Shown: positions 53,932 to 61,883, numbered from the stretch's first letter. The stretch: 64,000 nt of DNA from Oscillospiraceae bacterium (GCA_017414435.1 JAFQMN010000006.1:62001-126000); one strand, 5' to 3'. The notes: generated by a model from the letters alone, not told the origin. A program made the numbers and translations.

Positions 53932-54675
53932 ATGAGTGTTGTTTCAATGAAACAATTGTTAGAGGCAGGGGTTCACTTTGGTCATCAGACCAGACGTTGG
54001 AACCCAAAAATGGCAGAATATATATTCACAGAGAGGAACGGAATATATATAATAGATTTACAAAAAACCGCAAAAAAGTTAAATGAGGCTTATGCATTTA
54101 TCCGCGAGGTAGCCGCAAATGGCGAAGATATTCTATTTGTTGGCACAAAAAAGCAAGCAAGTGAATCTATTAAAGAAGAGGCAGAAAGAGCTGGTGCATT
54201 TTATGTTAATGCCCGTTGGCTAGGTGGAATGCTTACTAATTTTAAAACTATCCATTTAAGAATATTGCGTTTAAACCAATTAAAACAGATGGAAGAAGAA
54301 GGTACTTTTAACTATTTAACTAAAAAAGAAGTTGGCAAACTCAAATTAGAAATGGAGAAATTAGAAAAATATCTAGGCGGTATAAAAGGCATGAAAAAAC
54401 TGCCGGGCGCAATGTTTATTGTAGACCCTCGCAAAGAACATATTGCAATTTTAGAAGCCAAAAAATTAGGCATTAAAACTGTTGCAATCGTAGATACAAA
54501 TTGTGATCCAGACGATGTAGATTACGTTATTCCGGGCAATGACGATGCAATTAGAGCAGTTAAACTGTTTGCTCAAACAATAGGCAGTGCTATTATAGAA
54601 GGTCGTCAAGGTGCAGATGCAGAAGTTGAACCACAAAAAACAGATGAGTCACAAGAAGAACAAAGTGCAGAATAG
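53932..54675 (+). CDS. rpsB: 30S ribosomal protein S2
   Basis: 247 residues with all family blocks: [39 protein letters not shown] and V-D-T-N-C-D-P. The acidic C-terminus is normal for Firmicutes. ATG behind TAGGAGGAA. It is paired with tsf as in most bacteria, but the rpsB-tsf pair is cut off from pyrH-frr. Confidence 0.98.
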   Translation: MSVVSMKQLLEAGVHFGHQTRRWNPKMAEYIFTERNGIYIIDLQKTAKKLNEAYAFIREVAANGEDILFVGTKKQASESIKEEAERAGAFYVNARWLGGMLTNFKTIHLRILRLNQLKQMEEEGTFNYLTKKEVGKLKLEMEKLEKYLGGIKGMKKLPGAMFIVDPRKEHIAILEAKKLGIKTVAIVDTNCDPDDVDYVIPGNDDAIRAVKLFAQTIGSAIIEGRQGADAEVEPQKTDESQEEQSAE

Positions 54676-54689
54676 TTAATAAATGATAT

Positions 54690-54714
54690 TTTCCCCACCA
54701 AAAAGGTGGGGAAA
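54690..54714 (+). promoter_or_regulatory. GC-rich hairpin between rpsB and tsf, no T-run
   Basis: Perfect ten-pair stem TTTCCCCACC/GGTGGGGAAA with a five-A loop. No T-tract follows, so it is better read as an attenuating or processing hairpin than a full terminator. Confidence 0.6.
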
Positions 54715-54744
54715 TCTATGAAAAAGATGTGGAGGCAATTATTT

Positions 54745-55653
54745 ATGAGTTTTACAGCAAAAGATGTTTCTAATTTAAGAGAAAAAACCGGTTGCGGTAT
54801 GATGGCTTGCAAACAAGCTTTGACAGAGGCAAACGGAGATTTTAACAAAGCTATAGACATTTTAAGAGAAAAAGGATTAGCAGCAGCTGCAAAAAAAGCA
54901 GAAAGAATTGCAGCAGAAGGAATTGTTGCTGCTGTAGTAAAACCCGAACAGAATGTTGGTGCAATAATTGAGGTCAATTCCGAAACGGATTTTGTAGCAA
55001 GAAATGCCGACTTTGTGCAATTTGTTAATGAATGCGCCAATGTGGTTATCAACCAAAACCCAGTAGATATCGAATCACTATTAACTTGCAGTTTAGGTGA
55101 AAAAACTGTGGATGCAGTTCTTAAAGAAAAAATTTTAGTTATCGGTGAAAACATCAAAATTAGAAGATTTAAAAGATTTGAAGGCAATTTATATTCTTAT
55201 ATTCATGGCGACGGTAGAATTGGTGTTATGGTTAAATTTAATGCAGATAAAAGCATTGTTAACTCAGAGGATTTTGCTTGCATGGCTAAAGATATTGCAA
55301 TGCAGATTGCTGCTGCAAACCCAACATACCTAAATAAAGATGCTGTGGAACCAGAAGTGCTAGAAAAAGAAAAACAGATTTTAATGACACAAGCAATAAA
55401 TGAAGGTAAGCCGCAAAATATAGCAGAAAAAATGGTAAATGGTCGAATTTCAAAATATTATAAAGAGAACTGCTTGGTAGAACAAGAGTTTATAAAAGAT
55501 CCTGATATTTCTGTGCAAAATTACATTGATTCCGTGGCAAAAAAACTAGATACTCAAATTAGTGTAGCAGATTTTGTAAGGTTCGAAAAAGGCGAAGGAA
55601 TAGAAAAAAGAGAAGATAACTTTGCCCAAGAAGTTGCCAACATGATAAAATAA
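54745..55653 (+). CDS. tsf: Translation elongation factor Ts
   Basis: Guanine-nucleotide exchange factor for EF-Tu. The N-terminal UBA-like domain is V-S-N-L-R-E-K-T-G-C-G-M-M-A-C-K. The E-V-N-S-E-T-D-F-V-A-R-N motif, which contacts EF-Tu, is near residue 77. The dimerisation region follows. I chose ATG 54745 with GGAGG upstream; an ATG further upstream, near 54718, is just after the intergenic hairpin and gives a non-family N-terminus. 302 residues. Confidence 0.97.
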   Translation: MSFTAKDVSNLREKTGCGMMACKQALTEANGDFNKAIDILREKGLAAAAKKAERIAAEGIVAAVVKPEQNVGAIIEVNSETDFVARNADFVQFVNECANVVINQNPVDIESLLTCSLGEKTVDAVLKEKILVIGENIKIRRFKRFEGNLYSYIHGDGRIGVMVKFNADKSIVNSEDFACMAKDIAMQIAAANPTYLNKDAVEPEVLEKEKQILMTQAINEGKPQNIAEKMVNGRISKYYKENCLVEQEFIKDPDISVQNYIDSVAKKLDTQISVADFVRFEKGEGIEKREDNFAQEVANMIK

Positions 55654-55683
55654 ATTAACATTAAAGAATAAAGAGCTAACACA

Positions 55684-55703
55684 CCCCTGGCTCATGCCAG
55701 GGG
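55684..55703 (+). terminator. Hairpin after tsf, weak T-tract
   Basis: Perfect eight-pair CCCCTGGC/GCCAGGGG stem with a four-base loop. TTTTT appears only about 16 bases later, so termination efficiency is unclear. Confidence 0.5.
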
Positions 55704-55746
55704 ATGAACATAATAATATTTTTATCGCTTTTTATAAAAAATATTC

Positions 55747-55776
55747 TTGATTTTTACAGAGGTATTATGTTACAAT
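55747..55776 (+). promoter_or_regulatory. Promoter of tRNA-Ser and probably the genes behind it
   Basis: TTGATT at 55747-55752 and TACAAT at 55771-55776 with an 18-base spacer, 11 bases before the tRNA. Confidence 0.65.
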
Positions 55777-55787
55777 AGATATGTTAT

Positions 55788-55878
55788 GGAGAGATGGCCG
55801 AGCGGCTGAAGGCGCACGACTGGAAATCGTGTGAGCGTTAATAGCGCTTCGAGGGTTCGAATCCCTCTCTCTCTGCCA
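55788..55878 (+). tRNA. trnS: tRNA-Ser (GGA)
   Basis: 91 bases with an encoded CCA end and a class II long variable arm (GAGCG...CGCTTC). The anticodon stem CACGA/TCGTG encloses CTGGAAA, so the anticodon is GGA. The T arm GAGGG-TTCGAAT-CCCTC is perfect. The first acceptor pair is a G-U. It has its own promoter, no terminator is seen behind it, and a coding gene starts 28 bases later. Confidence 0.97.
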
Positions 55879-55906
55879 AATAAAGTCAAAAAGTTGAGGA
55901 TTTACA

Positions 55907-57256
55907 ATGAAGTTTTTTAAATATTTATCTATTTTTGTGACTTGTTTGTCTTTAACAGGGTGCTCAAAATTTAACATAAATATCGATGCGGAGGATATTT
56001 TAAAAGACTTACAGCACGTTGATGGTAACTACAATGATTATGATAACAATAACACTTTAGCAAAAGAAGATAATTACTGGGTTCTTTTTGCATCTGGTCC
56101 AAATGTTAAAGAGAACGGAAAATCTCTTGAGTATAAAGCCAAAACACTCAAAGGCAATTTTTTAGTTGCGCAAGCAGATATTAAAGAAGATTGTGAATAT
56201 AGTTTTAATTTGGATATTTCTGCAGATGTTGGTAAAGCAAAGTTAATACTTATAAAACCAGATAACACTATAGGAATTTTAAAAGAAGTTTCTGCCGGCA
56301 GCGAAAATAAATTTAACGGACACATATCCTTCTGCTGCAATACAGGTCTTAACAGAATAAAATTCGTTGGTAGTAATTTTAAAGGCCAATTTAAGCTTAC
56401 ACAAACTGACAATTTATTTGATTTTGTTGAATTTAGTGTTTTTGACGATATACATGATGATCTTGAAAAAAGCATAGAAGATGAACTAAAGAATATTGAA
56501 GATATTGCAGAAAACCAAAAACACGTTATCAACGACACCGTAAATATAGAACAGACCAAACCAGATGTTAATTTAATAGAAAAAACTTTAAATTCTCTTA
56601 AAAATAGAATAAAACATATCTTTGAACATAGCGTTAATTCGTTTAAATTATTAAAGTTCAAATTTCTGTTTATTTGGTCCTATATAAAGGGGATGACTCC
56701 TATAATCAACTACATAGGAACACAGAATATAGAAACTAACCGGCTTTTACTTAGAAAATTCACACTCAAAGATGCTGAACCTATATTTAATAATTGGGCC
56801 AAAGATCCAGAAAACGTAAAATATTTAGGTTGGCCAGCGCATAAAAATATAGACGAAACTTATAAAGTTCTCAACGAATGGCTAGACAGTTATACAAAAA
56901 ATAATTATTTTAAATGGTGTATAACTCTAAAAGAAAACAACGAAGCCATCGGTGATATTAGTATAATTTTGTTACTCGAAAGAGAGGCCTGTGGCGAAAT
57001 TGGTTATGTACTTTCTAAAAAATATTGGAATAATGGAATTATGACAGAAGCACTTACTGCAGTAATAGATTTTCTTTTTAAAAAAGCTAACTTTCACCGA
57101 ATTCAAGCTCGTCACGAAGCACCTAACATTGCATCTGGTCGCGTTATGTTAAAAAGTGGCATGCAGTTCGAGGGTATTTTGCGTGAAAGTACAAAAACAA
57201 ACAAAGGCACATGGTGCGATGCACCAATATATTCTGTAATAAATCGTATATTGTAG
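55907..57256 (+). CDS. Lipoprotein-like domain fused to a RimJ/RimL-type GNAT acetyltransferase
   Basis: One open frame of 449 residues. The N-terminus has a lipoprotein signal peptide with lipobox L-T-G-C (Cys19), then an asparagine- and aspartate-rich linker and a beta-rich domain (about residues 60-180). A helical region follows to about 260. From residue 263 (an internal ATG at 56693) a complete GNAT domain begins: I-E-T-N-R-L-L-L-R, the F-N-N-W region, G-E-I-G-Y-V-L and a C-terminal segment G-M-Q-F-E-G-I-L-R-E-S. GNAT needs cytosolic acetyl-CoA, which conflicts with a lipoprotein. Internal initiation giving two products is possible, though AAGGGG lies very close to that ATG. ORF start ATG follows GAGGA. 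Confidence 0.65.
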   Translation: MKFFKYLSIFVTCLSLTGCSKFNINIDAEDILKDLQHVDGNYNDYDNNNTLAKEDNYWVLFASGPNVKENGKSLEYKAKTLKGNFLVAQADIKEDCEYSFNLDISADVGKAKLILIKPDNTIGILKEVSAGSENKFNGHISFCCNTGLNRIKFVGSNFKGQFKLTQTDNLFDFVEFSVFDDIHDDLEKSIEDELKNIEDIAENQKHVINDTVNIEQTKPDVNLIEKTLNSLKNRIKHIFEHSVNSFKLLKFKFLFIWSYIKGMTPIINYIGTQNIETNRLLLRKFTLKDAEPIFNNWAKDPENVKYLGWPAHKNIDETYKVLNEWLDSYTKNNYFKWCITLKENNEAIGDISIILLLEREACGEIGYVLSKKYWNNGIMTEALTAVIDFLFKKANFHRIQARHEAPNIASGRVMLKSGMQFEGILRESTKTNKGTWCDAPIYSVINRIL

Positions 57257-57269
57257 GAGAGTAAAATTT

Positions 57270-57812
57270 ATGGGTAAAATTGAAGTCATTGCCGGACCAA
57301 TGTATGCTGGAAAAACAGAGGAATTAATACGTAGAGTTAGACGAACAATTTACACAAAACAAAAATGTGTCGTCTTTAAACATAGTTTCGATACCCGTTA
57401 TTCTTGTGAAAATGTGGTCACTCACGATGGCCAAAAGATTGACTGCATAACTGTTAAAACTGCAGATGATCTGCTTAAGAATTTGAATGGCCTTGCAGAA
57501 GCACCAGAAATTATTGCTATTGATGAGGTTCAATTCTTTGATGAAGATATCGTTAGTTTGGTAAGTGATCTTGCCAACCAACGCAAGAGGATAATAGTTG
57601 CAGGGCTAGATATGGATTACAAAGGGTTGCCTTTTGGACCAATGCCACAACTTTTAGCAATTGCAAACGAGGTTACCAAATTAAGAGCGGTTTGCTCAAT
57701 TTGCGGTGCTGATGCTTTGTTTAGTAAAAGAACCGTGGATTGTGACGGAACAATTTTAGTTGGGGCAAAAGATGAATATATTGCGGTTTGCCGCGAACAT
57801 TTTAAAAATTAA
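57270..57812 (+). CDS. tdk: Thymidine kinase, class II
   Basis: Phosphorylates thymidine in the salvage pathway. P-loop G-P-M-Y-A-G-K-T is near residues 9-16, the D-E-V-Q-F-F motif is near 90, D-M-D-Y-K-G is near 115 and zinc ligands are C-S-I-C and C-R-E-H. 180 residues is slightly below usual. ATG behind TAGGAG. It follows the lipoprotein-GNAT fusion. Confidence 0.96.
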   Translation: MGKIEVIAGPMYAGKTEELIRRVRRTIYTKQKCVVFKHSFDTRYSCENVVTHDGQKIDCITVKTADDLLKNLNGLAEAPEIIAIDEVQFFDEDIVSLVSDLANQRKRIIVAGLDMDYKGLPFGPMPQLLAIANEVTKLRAVCSICGADALFSKRTVDCDGTILVGAKDEYIAVCREHFKN

Positions 57813-57827
57813 AAAAGGAGTGTTTTC

Positions 57828-58073
57828 ATGGAATACGTAGGTTGGGTTTTTACAACAATTGCGTTAGTAGGTACTTTTTTAAATGCACAGATGAACGTGT
57901 TAGGTTTCTTTGCCTGGATTGTATCTAATATAGGTTTTATGACACTTAACATAATCGACCATAGATATTCTCAAGCAGCGTTGTTTTTTGTAAATACATT
58001 ATTTTCAATATGGGGTATTTACACTTGGCGGCAAAAACAAAAAGAGAATGATAACAAACATGATAACATTTAA
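57828..58073 (+). CDS. Small PnuC-like membrane protein
   Basis: 81 residues with three membrane segments (about 4-22, 26-45 and 51-68). F-F-A-W-I-V-S-N-I-G-F and W-G-I-Y-T-W resemble half of a PnuC/SWEET-type transporter, where a three-helix unit can act as a dimer. Substrate unknown; nicotinamide riboside or a related vitamin is only a guess. ATG follows AAAGGAG. It is the last gene before the parS-like region. Confidence 0.55.
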   Translation: MEYVGWVFTTIALVGTFLNAQMNVLGFFAWIVSNIGFMTLNIIDHRYSQAALFFVNTLFSIWGIYTWRQKQKENDNKHDNI

Positions 58074-58332
58074 AAAACATTAAAAAAATATGTAAAAATA
58101 TATAGTTTGCAGTTTAGTAAATTAAACAAACACATTCCCCGTTTCGCAGGGAACAAAATAAACAATCAAATTCAAAAAAGTACAAAAAATGTGGATTTCA
58201 TGGCTTTGTTAAAACATTTTTTTAATTTTGTTCCACGTGGAACAAATGTTAATAACTTTTTTGTGCATAAAAACTGCTAGAAAATATAAGGTCAATTTTT
58301 TAAAAATATCTATAATATTTATGTAAAAGGGC
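58074..58332. other. AT-rich intergenic region with a parS-like site
   Basis: No gene is seen. It contains the parS-like palindrome, a TTCCC/GGGAA inverted repeat at 58135-58153 with a nine-base loop, and a GTTTA/TAAAC pair near 58110-58130. Unusually long for this window. Confidence 0.5.
58227..58246. promoter_or_regulatory. parS: parS-like chromosome segregation site
   Basis: A perfect 20-bp palindrome. Its central 16 bases, TGTTCCACGTGGAACA at 58229-58244, differ from the Bacillus parS consensus TGTTNCACGTGAAACA at one position. ParB (Spo0J) spreads from such sites, which in Firmicutes cluster around the replication origin. Only this copy was seen. Confidence 0.75.
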
Positions 58333-58361
58333 TTGACTTTTCGAGATAATGGTGTTAGAAT
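58333..58361 (+). promoter_or_regulatory. Promoter of tRNA-Lys
   Basis: TTGACT at 58333-58338 and TAGAAT at 58356-58361 with a 17-base spacer. Confidence 0.75.
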
Positions 58362-58388
58362 ACTAAGTGTTGTGCTAATAAAATTTGT

Positions 58389-58464
58389 GGGCCATTAGCT
58401 CAGTTGGCAGAGCACTTGACTTTTAATCAAGTTGTCGCGCGTTCGAATCGCGCATGGCTCACCA
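58389..58464 (+). tRNA. trnK: tRNA-Lys (UUU)
   Basis: 76 bases with encoded CCA. The anticodon stem ACTTG/CAAGT encloses a loop containing TTT. D arm GCTC...GAGC and T arm GCGCG-TTCGAAT-CGCGC are perfect. The acceptor stem has one G-U. Its wobble U would be a target of MnmA. Confidence 0.97.
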
Positions 58465-58481
58465 AACACAATACAATTCTT

Positions 58482-58522
58482 ATCACAAATCACATAAATT
58501 CACATGTGGTTTGTGATTTTTT
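58482..58522 (+). terminator. Intrinsic terminator or attenuator between tRNA-Lys and folA
   Basis: A 13-pair stem (58482-58494 with 58505-58517, one G-U) followed by TTTTT. It ends eight bases before the folA SD. Confidence 0.75.
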
Positions 58523-58543
58523 ATTTAGCAAGGAGTGATACCT

Positions 58544-59038
58544 CTGATTTATAACTGGTTCGCTATTGCAGCAGTTGCAAAAAATGGTGTAATTGGCAAT
58601 AAAAATAGTATTCCATGGAATATCCCTGTAGATATGAACTGGTTTAGATCAAAAACTGCCGGTCAAATTCTGGTTGTCGGCAGAAAAACATTCGAAACAA
58701 TAAAAATATTAAATCCACAAAGCATATACCTTGTTTTAACTCAAAAAAAAGATTATAATATAATAAATAAAAACGTAACAATAATTAATAGCATAAATCA
58801 AATTCCCAAAAGCACAAAAACTAACCGCCAAATCTGGATTTGCGGCGGGAAACAAATATATGAACAAACATTAAAAAGCTGTAGTTTTTTATTCCTCACT
58901 ACAATAAAAAAAGCATATAAAGGAGATACTTACTTCCCTAAATTTAAACATATATTTAAACTTCAAACACAAATTTTTGAAGACGACCTTATAGTAATCC
59001 AAAAATTCAAGAATAAACAATTGGAGGAAATTAATTAA
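58544..59038 (+). CDS. folA: Dihydrofolate reductase
   Basis: NADPH-dependent reduction of dihydrofolate. I-A-A-V-A-K-N-G-V-I-G-N-K-N-S-I-P-W begins the protein. V-V-G-R-K-T-F-E is the cofactor-binding segment, W-I-C-G-G-K-Q-I-Y-E is the second, and the acidic substrate-binding residue in the usual D-M-x-x-F region is present (V-D-M-N-W-F). 164 residues. The start appears to be CTG at 58544, eight bases after AGGAG; GTG 58535 overlaps the SD and no ATG is available. First gene of the folate operon. Confidence 0.92.
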   Translation: MIYNWFAIAAVAKNGVIGNKNSIPWNIPVDMNWFRSKTAGQILVVGRKTFETIKILNPQSIYLVLTQKKDYNIINKNVTIINSINQIPKSTKTNRQIWICGGKQIYEQTLKSCSFLFLTTIKKAYKGDTYFPKFKHIFKLQTQIFEDDLIVIQKFKNKQLEEIN

Positions 59039-59598
59039 TGATAGATAAAGAACGCATTAAAAACGCTGTAAACGAAATAATTCTTGCAATAGGAGATAAT
59101 CCAAAAAGAGCTGGCCTTAAAGAAACCCCTGCTCGTGTAGCTAATATGTGCGAAGAACTTTTTGCTGATATAAACACTAATAGATCAGAGGTCATTAAAT
59201 GTTTTGAAACCGGCTCATATAAAGATATGGTTATTGTAAAAAACATAGATTTTTATTCGGTTTGTGAACATCATCTAATGCCATTTTTTGGTAAGGTTAA
59301 TATAGCTTATATCCCCAAAAAAGACCATTTGTTGGGTCTTAGCAAAGTGGCAAAAATTGTAGATCTATTTTCTAAACAACTTCAGCTTCAAGAAACTTTC
59401 ACTTGCCAGATTGCAGATTTTTTTGAAAAAGAGGTAAAAGCTCTTGGTGTGGGCGTGTTTGTAGAAGCACAGCATATGTGTATTGCTATGCGCGGAATTA
59501 AAAAAAGCGATTGCAAGGTAACAACTATGGCCTTTCGCGGTAGACTAGAAGAAAACGAAACCATGCAACAACGAGCTTTGGAGTTGATTTGCAAATGA
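59038..59598 (+). CDS. folE: GTP cyclohydrolase I
   Basis: First enzyme of pterin synthesis. The zinc-binding segment V-C-E-H-H-L-M-P-F is near residue 75, then H-L-L-G-L-S-K, and E-A-Q-H-M-C-I with the second zinc Cys and the catalytic His is near 140. 186 residues, normal. ATG overlaps the folA stop by one base and has GGAGG upstream. Confidence 0.97.
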   Translation: MIDKERIKNAVNEIILAIGDNPKRAGLKETPARVANMCEELFADINTNRSEVIKCFETGSYKDMVIVKNIDFYSVCEHHLMPFFGKVNIAYIPKKDHLLGLSKVAKIVDLFSKQLQLQETFTCQIADFFEKEVKALGVGVFVEAQHMCIAMRGIKKSDCKVTTMAFRGRLEENETMQQRALELICK

Positions 59599-60395
59599 TT
59601 ATTGGAAACACAACTTTTAACCTTGGCAAAAGAACTTATCTAGTAGGAATTTTAAACATAACCCCAGATTCTTTTTCAGATGGTGGAAAATATAATTCTG
59701 TTCAGAATGCAATAAAACACGCTAAACAGATGACAAGTGACGGAGCTGATATAATAGATGTTGGTGGAGAATCAACACGTCCAGGATTCACACCGGTTTC
59801 AGAAGAAGAGGAGCTGGCACGTGTTATTCCGGTTTTAAATGAGCTTAAAAAAAATATAACAATTCCAATATCTATAGACACTCAAAAGCCTGCAGTAGCA
59901 CTAAAAGCAGCTAAAATCGGTGTTTCTATGGTCAATAACTGTGGTGCTTTAAAAGATATAAAAATAGCAGAAATTTGCAAAGAATATAATATAACCTACT
60001 GCATTACACACAACCGAACTAATACTAACTACAATAACTTTTTAATAGATTGCTGCAATAATTTAGAGCAAGAGCTTGAAAATATAACAAAAATCGGGCT
60101 TTCACTACAGAATATAATAATAGACCCTGGGATAGGTTTTGCAAAAAACTACGATCAAAATTTAGAAATTTTAAAAAATTTGCACCTGTTTAAAAAATTT
60201 GGTTGTGCAATTATGCTTGGAATTTCTAGAAAAAGTTTTTTTGGGCAAATGTTAAATTTACCCCTTAATAAAAGAGACGAAGCTACAGCTGTAGCCACGG
60301 CCATTGCTGCAAAAGATTGTGATTTTGTTAGGGTTCATAATGTTAAAATTAATAAAATGGCGGCACTTTTTGCAGATGCTATTGTTAGGAAGTGA
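59595..60395 (+). CDS. folP: Dihydropteroate synthase
   Basis: Joins pterin pyrophosphate with p-aminobenzoate; the sulfonamide target. G-I-L-N-I-T-P-D-S-F-S-D-G-G (about residue 17) and D-V-G-G-E-S-T-R-P-G (about 57) are the two family signatures, and D-P-G-I-G-F-A-K and R-V-H-N-V follow. 266 residues. Start: ATG 59595, which overlaps the folE stop (ATGA); a TTG at 59589 has a better SD spacing (GGAG, five bases) and is the alternative. Confidence 0.95.
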   Translation: MIIGNTTFNLGKRTYLVGILNITPDSFSDGGKYNSVQNAIKHAKQMTSDGADIIDVGGESTRPGFTPVSEEEELARVIPVLNELKKNITIPISIDTQKPAVALKAAKIGVSMVNNCGALKDIKIAEICKEYNITYCITHNRTNTNYNNFLIDCCNNLEQELENITKIGLSLQNIIIDPGIGFAKNYDQNLEILKNLHLFKKFGCAIMLGISRKSFFGQMLNLPLNKRDEATAVATAIAAKDCDFVRVHNVKINKMAALFADAIVRK

Positions 60396-60400
60396 AGTTT

Positions 60401-61231
60401 TTGAATTCAATAATAATTAAAGATTTAGAGATTTTTGCGTGCCATGGCGTTTTAAATGAAGAAAAAAATATAAAACAAAAATTTTTAATTTCTGTGCAGC
60501 TAAATTCAGATTATTGGAACTATAACGATGATATTAAAAATGCAGTTAATTATTCCGAAACTTGTGACTTTATTGTAGATTTTATAACCACCAATTGCTT
60601 TAATTTAATAGAAACCTGCGCAGAACAACTGGCAGAACGTTTATTGCAAAAATATAATAATCAACTCACTAGTGTTGATGTAACAATAAAAAAACCATGG
60701 GCTCCACTTAATAAAAACTTAAGCTTTGTGGCTGCAAACACACACAAAAGTTGGAACAACGCTTTTATAGGCATAGGTTCTAACTTAGGTGATCCTCATG
60801 CTAATATACAACAAGCTTTAAAACTCATTAATACAAAAAACACTTATGTTTTAAAAACCTCTCAAATATACGAAACAACTCCTATTAGCAATATTCCTCA
60901 AAATAACTACCTAAACTGTGTTACTCAAATTAAAACTTTGCTAGCACCGCCACAGCTTATGCAATTTTTGTTGGGGATCGAACAAGAATTAAAACGTGTA
61001 CGTACAGTCAAAAATGGCCCAAGAACAATTGATTTAGATATATTACTATTCAATAATTGTGTTTTAAACACCGAACTTGTAACAATTCCACACCCAAGAA
61101 TGCATAAACGCCTCTTTGTTTTAATACCTTTGTGTGAACTCGCACCAGGTTATGTGCATCCAGTTTTAAACCAAACAATCTATAACTTATCTAAACAGCT
61201 CCAAAAAACTCAGCAATTACTTAAAACTTAA
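60401..61231 (+). CDS. folBK: Fused dihydroneopterin aldolase and HPPK
   Basis: FolB domain (about residues 1-115) cleaves dihydroneopterin: I-K-D-L-E-I-F-A-C-H-G-V and V-T-I-K-K-P-W-A-P are its marks. FolK domain (about 120-270) pyrophosphorylates the product: I-G-I-G-S-N-L-G-D-P, Q-I-Y-E-T-T-P, then G-P-R-T-I-D-L-D-I-L-L with the two magnesium Asp, and H-P-R-M. Such fusions are known in several Firmicutes. TTG 60401 fits the FolB N-terminus; GTG 60392, overlapping folP, is the alternative. Confidence 0.92.
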   Translation: MNSIIIKDLEIFACHGVLNEEKNIKQKFLISVQLNSDYWNYNDDIKNAVNYSETCDFIVDFITTNCFNLIETCAEQLAERLLQKYNNQLTSVDVTIKKPWAPLNKNLSFVAANTHKSWNNAFIGIGSNLGDPHANIQQALKLINTKNTYVLKTSQIYETTPISNIPQNNYLNCVTQIKTLLAPPQLMQFLLGIEQELKRVRTVKNGPRTIDLDILLFNNCVLNTELVTIPHPRMHKRLFVLIPLCELAPGYVHPVLNQTIYNLSKQLQKTQQLLKT

Positions 61232-61253
61232 AAAATATTTAAGGAGAACCATT

Positions 61254-61880
61254 ATGGAACAAACTCTTTTTGAATGTGAATCCTTCATAAAAAAACTTGC
61301 ATCCAGCTCTCCAACACCAGGTGGAGGTGGAGCTTCAGCGTTTGTGGGTGCAGTTGCTGCTGCACTTGCTAGCATGGCAGCTAATATAACACTTAAAAAT
61401 AATAAAGACGATGCTTTAATAAATTTAATAACTGCTTTAACAACCTTGCAAAAAGATTTACTAACTTTAATTGAAGAAGATGCTAAAGCATTCTTGCCAC
61501 TTGCTGCAGTCTATAAATCACCTGCAACAACAGCGCAAGAGCAGGCTGAAAAAGAGCAAAAAAAAGAAGAAGCATTAAAAAATGCTTGCCACACTCCTTT
61601 ACAGATTATGAAAAAATGCTGCCAGGTTATTGATATCTGCATTGAGTTAAAAACGCTTGCTAAGCCAATTGTCATCAGTGATATTGGGGTTGGAATAATT
61701 CTATGTAAATCTGCTTTAGAAGGAGCCAGTTTAAATGTGTTTTGCAATACTAAATTAATGAATAATAGACAAATAGCAATAGAACTTAATAAAGAAGCTG
61801 AAAATTTATTAAGTATTTTTTGTGCTAAATTTAGCGCGTTATTTTTTCAAATTAAAAACCAATTACTAGAGGAGGGATAA
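61254..61880 (+). CDS. fchA: Methenyltetrahydrofolate cyclohydrolase (formiminotransferase-cyclodeaminase family)
   Basis: 208 residues, mostly helical. The N-terminal S-S-P-T-P-G-G-G-G-A-S-A glycine-rich motif (about residues 19-30) is diagnostic of the cyclodeaminase/FchA family. Known members hydrolyse methenyl-THF to formyl-THF or deaminate formimino-THF. The gene lies three bases before folD, whose cyclohydrolase lysine is missing, so the cyclohydrolase role is the better reading here. ATG behind AAGGAG. Confidence 0.9.
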   Translation: MEQTLFECESFIKKLASSSPTPGGGGASAFVGAVAAALASMAANITLKNNKDDALINLITALTTLQKDLLTLIEEDAKAFLPLAAVYKSPATTAQEQAEKEQKKEEALKNACHTPLQIMKKCCQVIDICIELKTLAKPIVISDIGVGIILCKSALEGASLNVFCNTKLMNNRQIAIELNKEAENLLSIFCAKFSALFFQIKNQLLEEG

Positions 61881-61883
61881 AAA

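Noticed and set aside
54706-54744. Upstream start for tsf
   Set aside because: It would begin inside the GC-rich hairpin and give an N-terminus unlike EF-Ts; ATG 54745 has GGAGG.
58135-58153. TTCCC/GGGAA inverted repeat as a terminator
   Set aside because: Only five pairs with a nine-base loop and no T-run in either direction.
58185-58200. TGTGGATTT as a DnaA box
   Set aside because: A single imperfect match (seven of nine) in AT-rich DNA is not enough to propose an origin.
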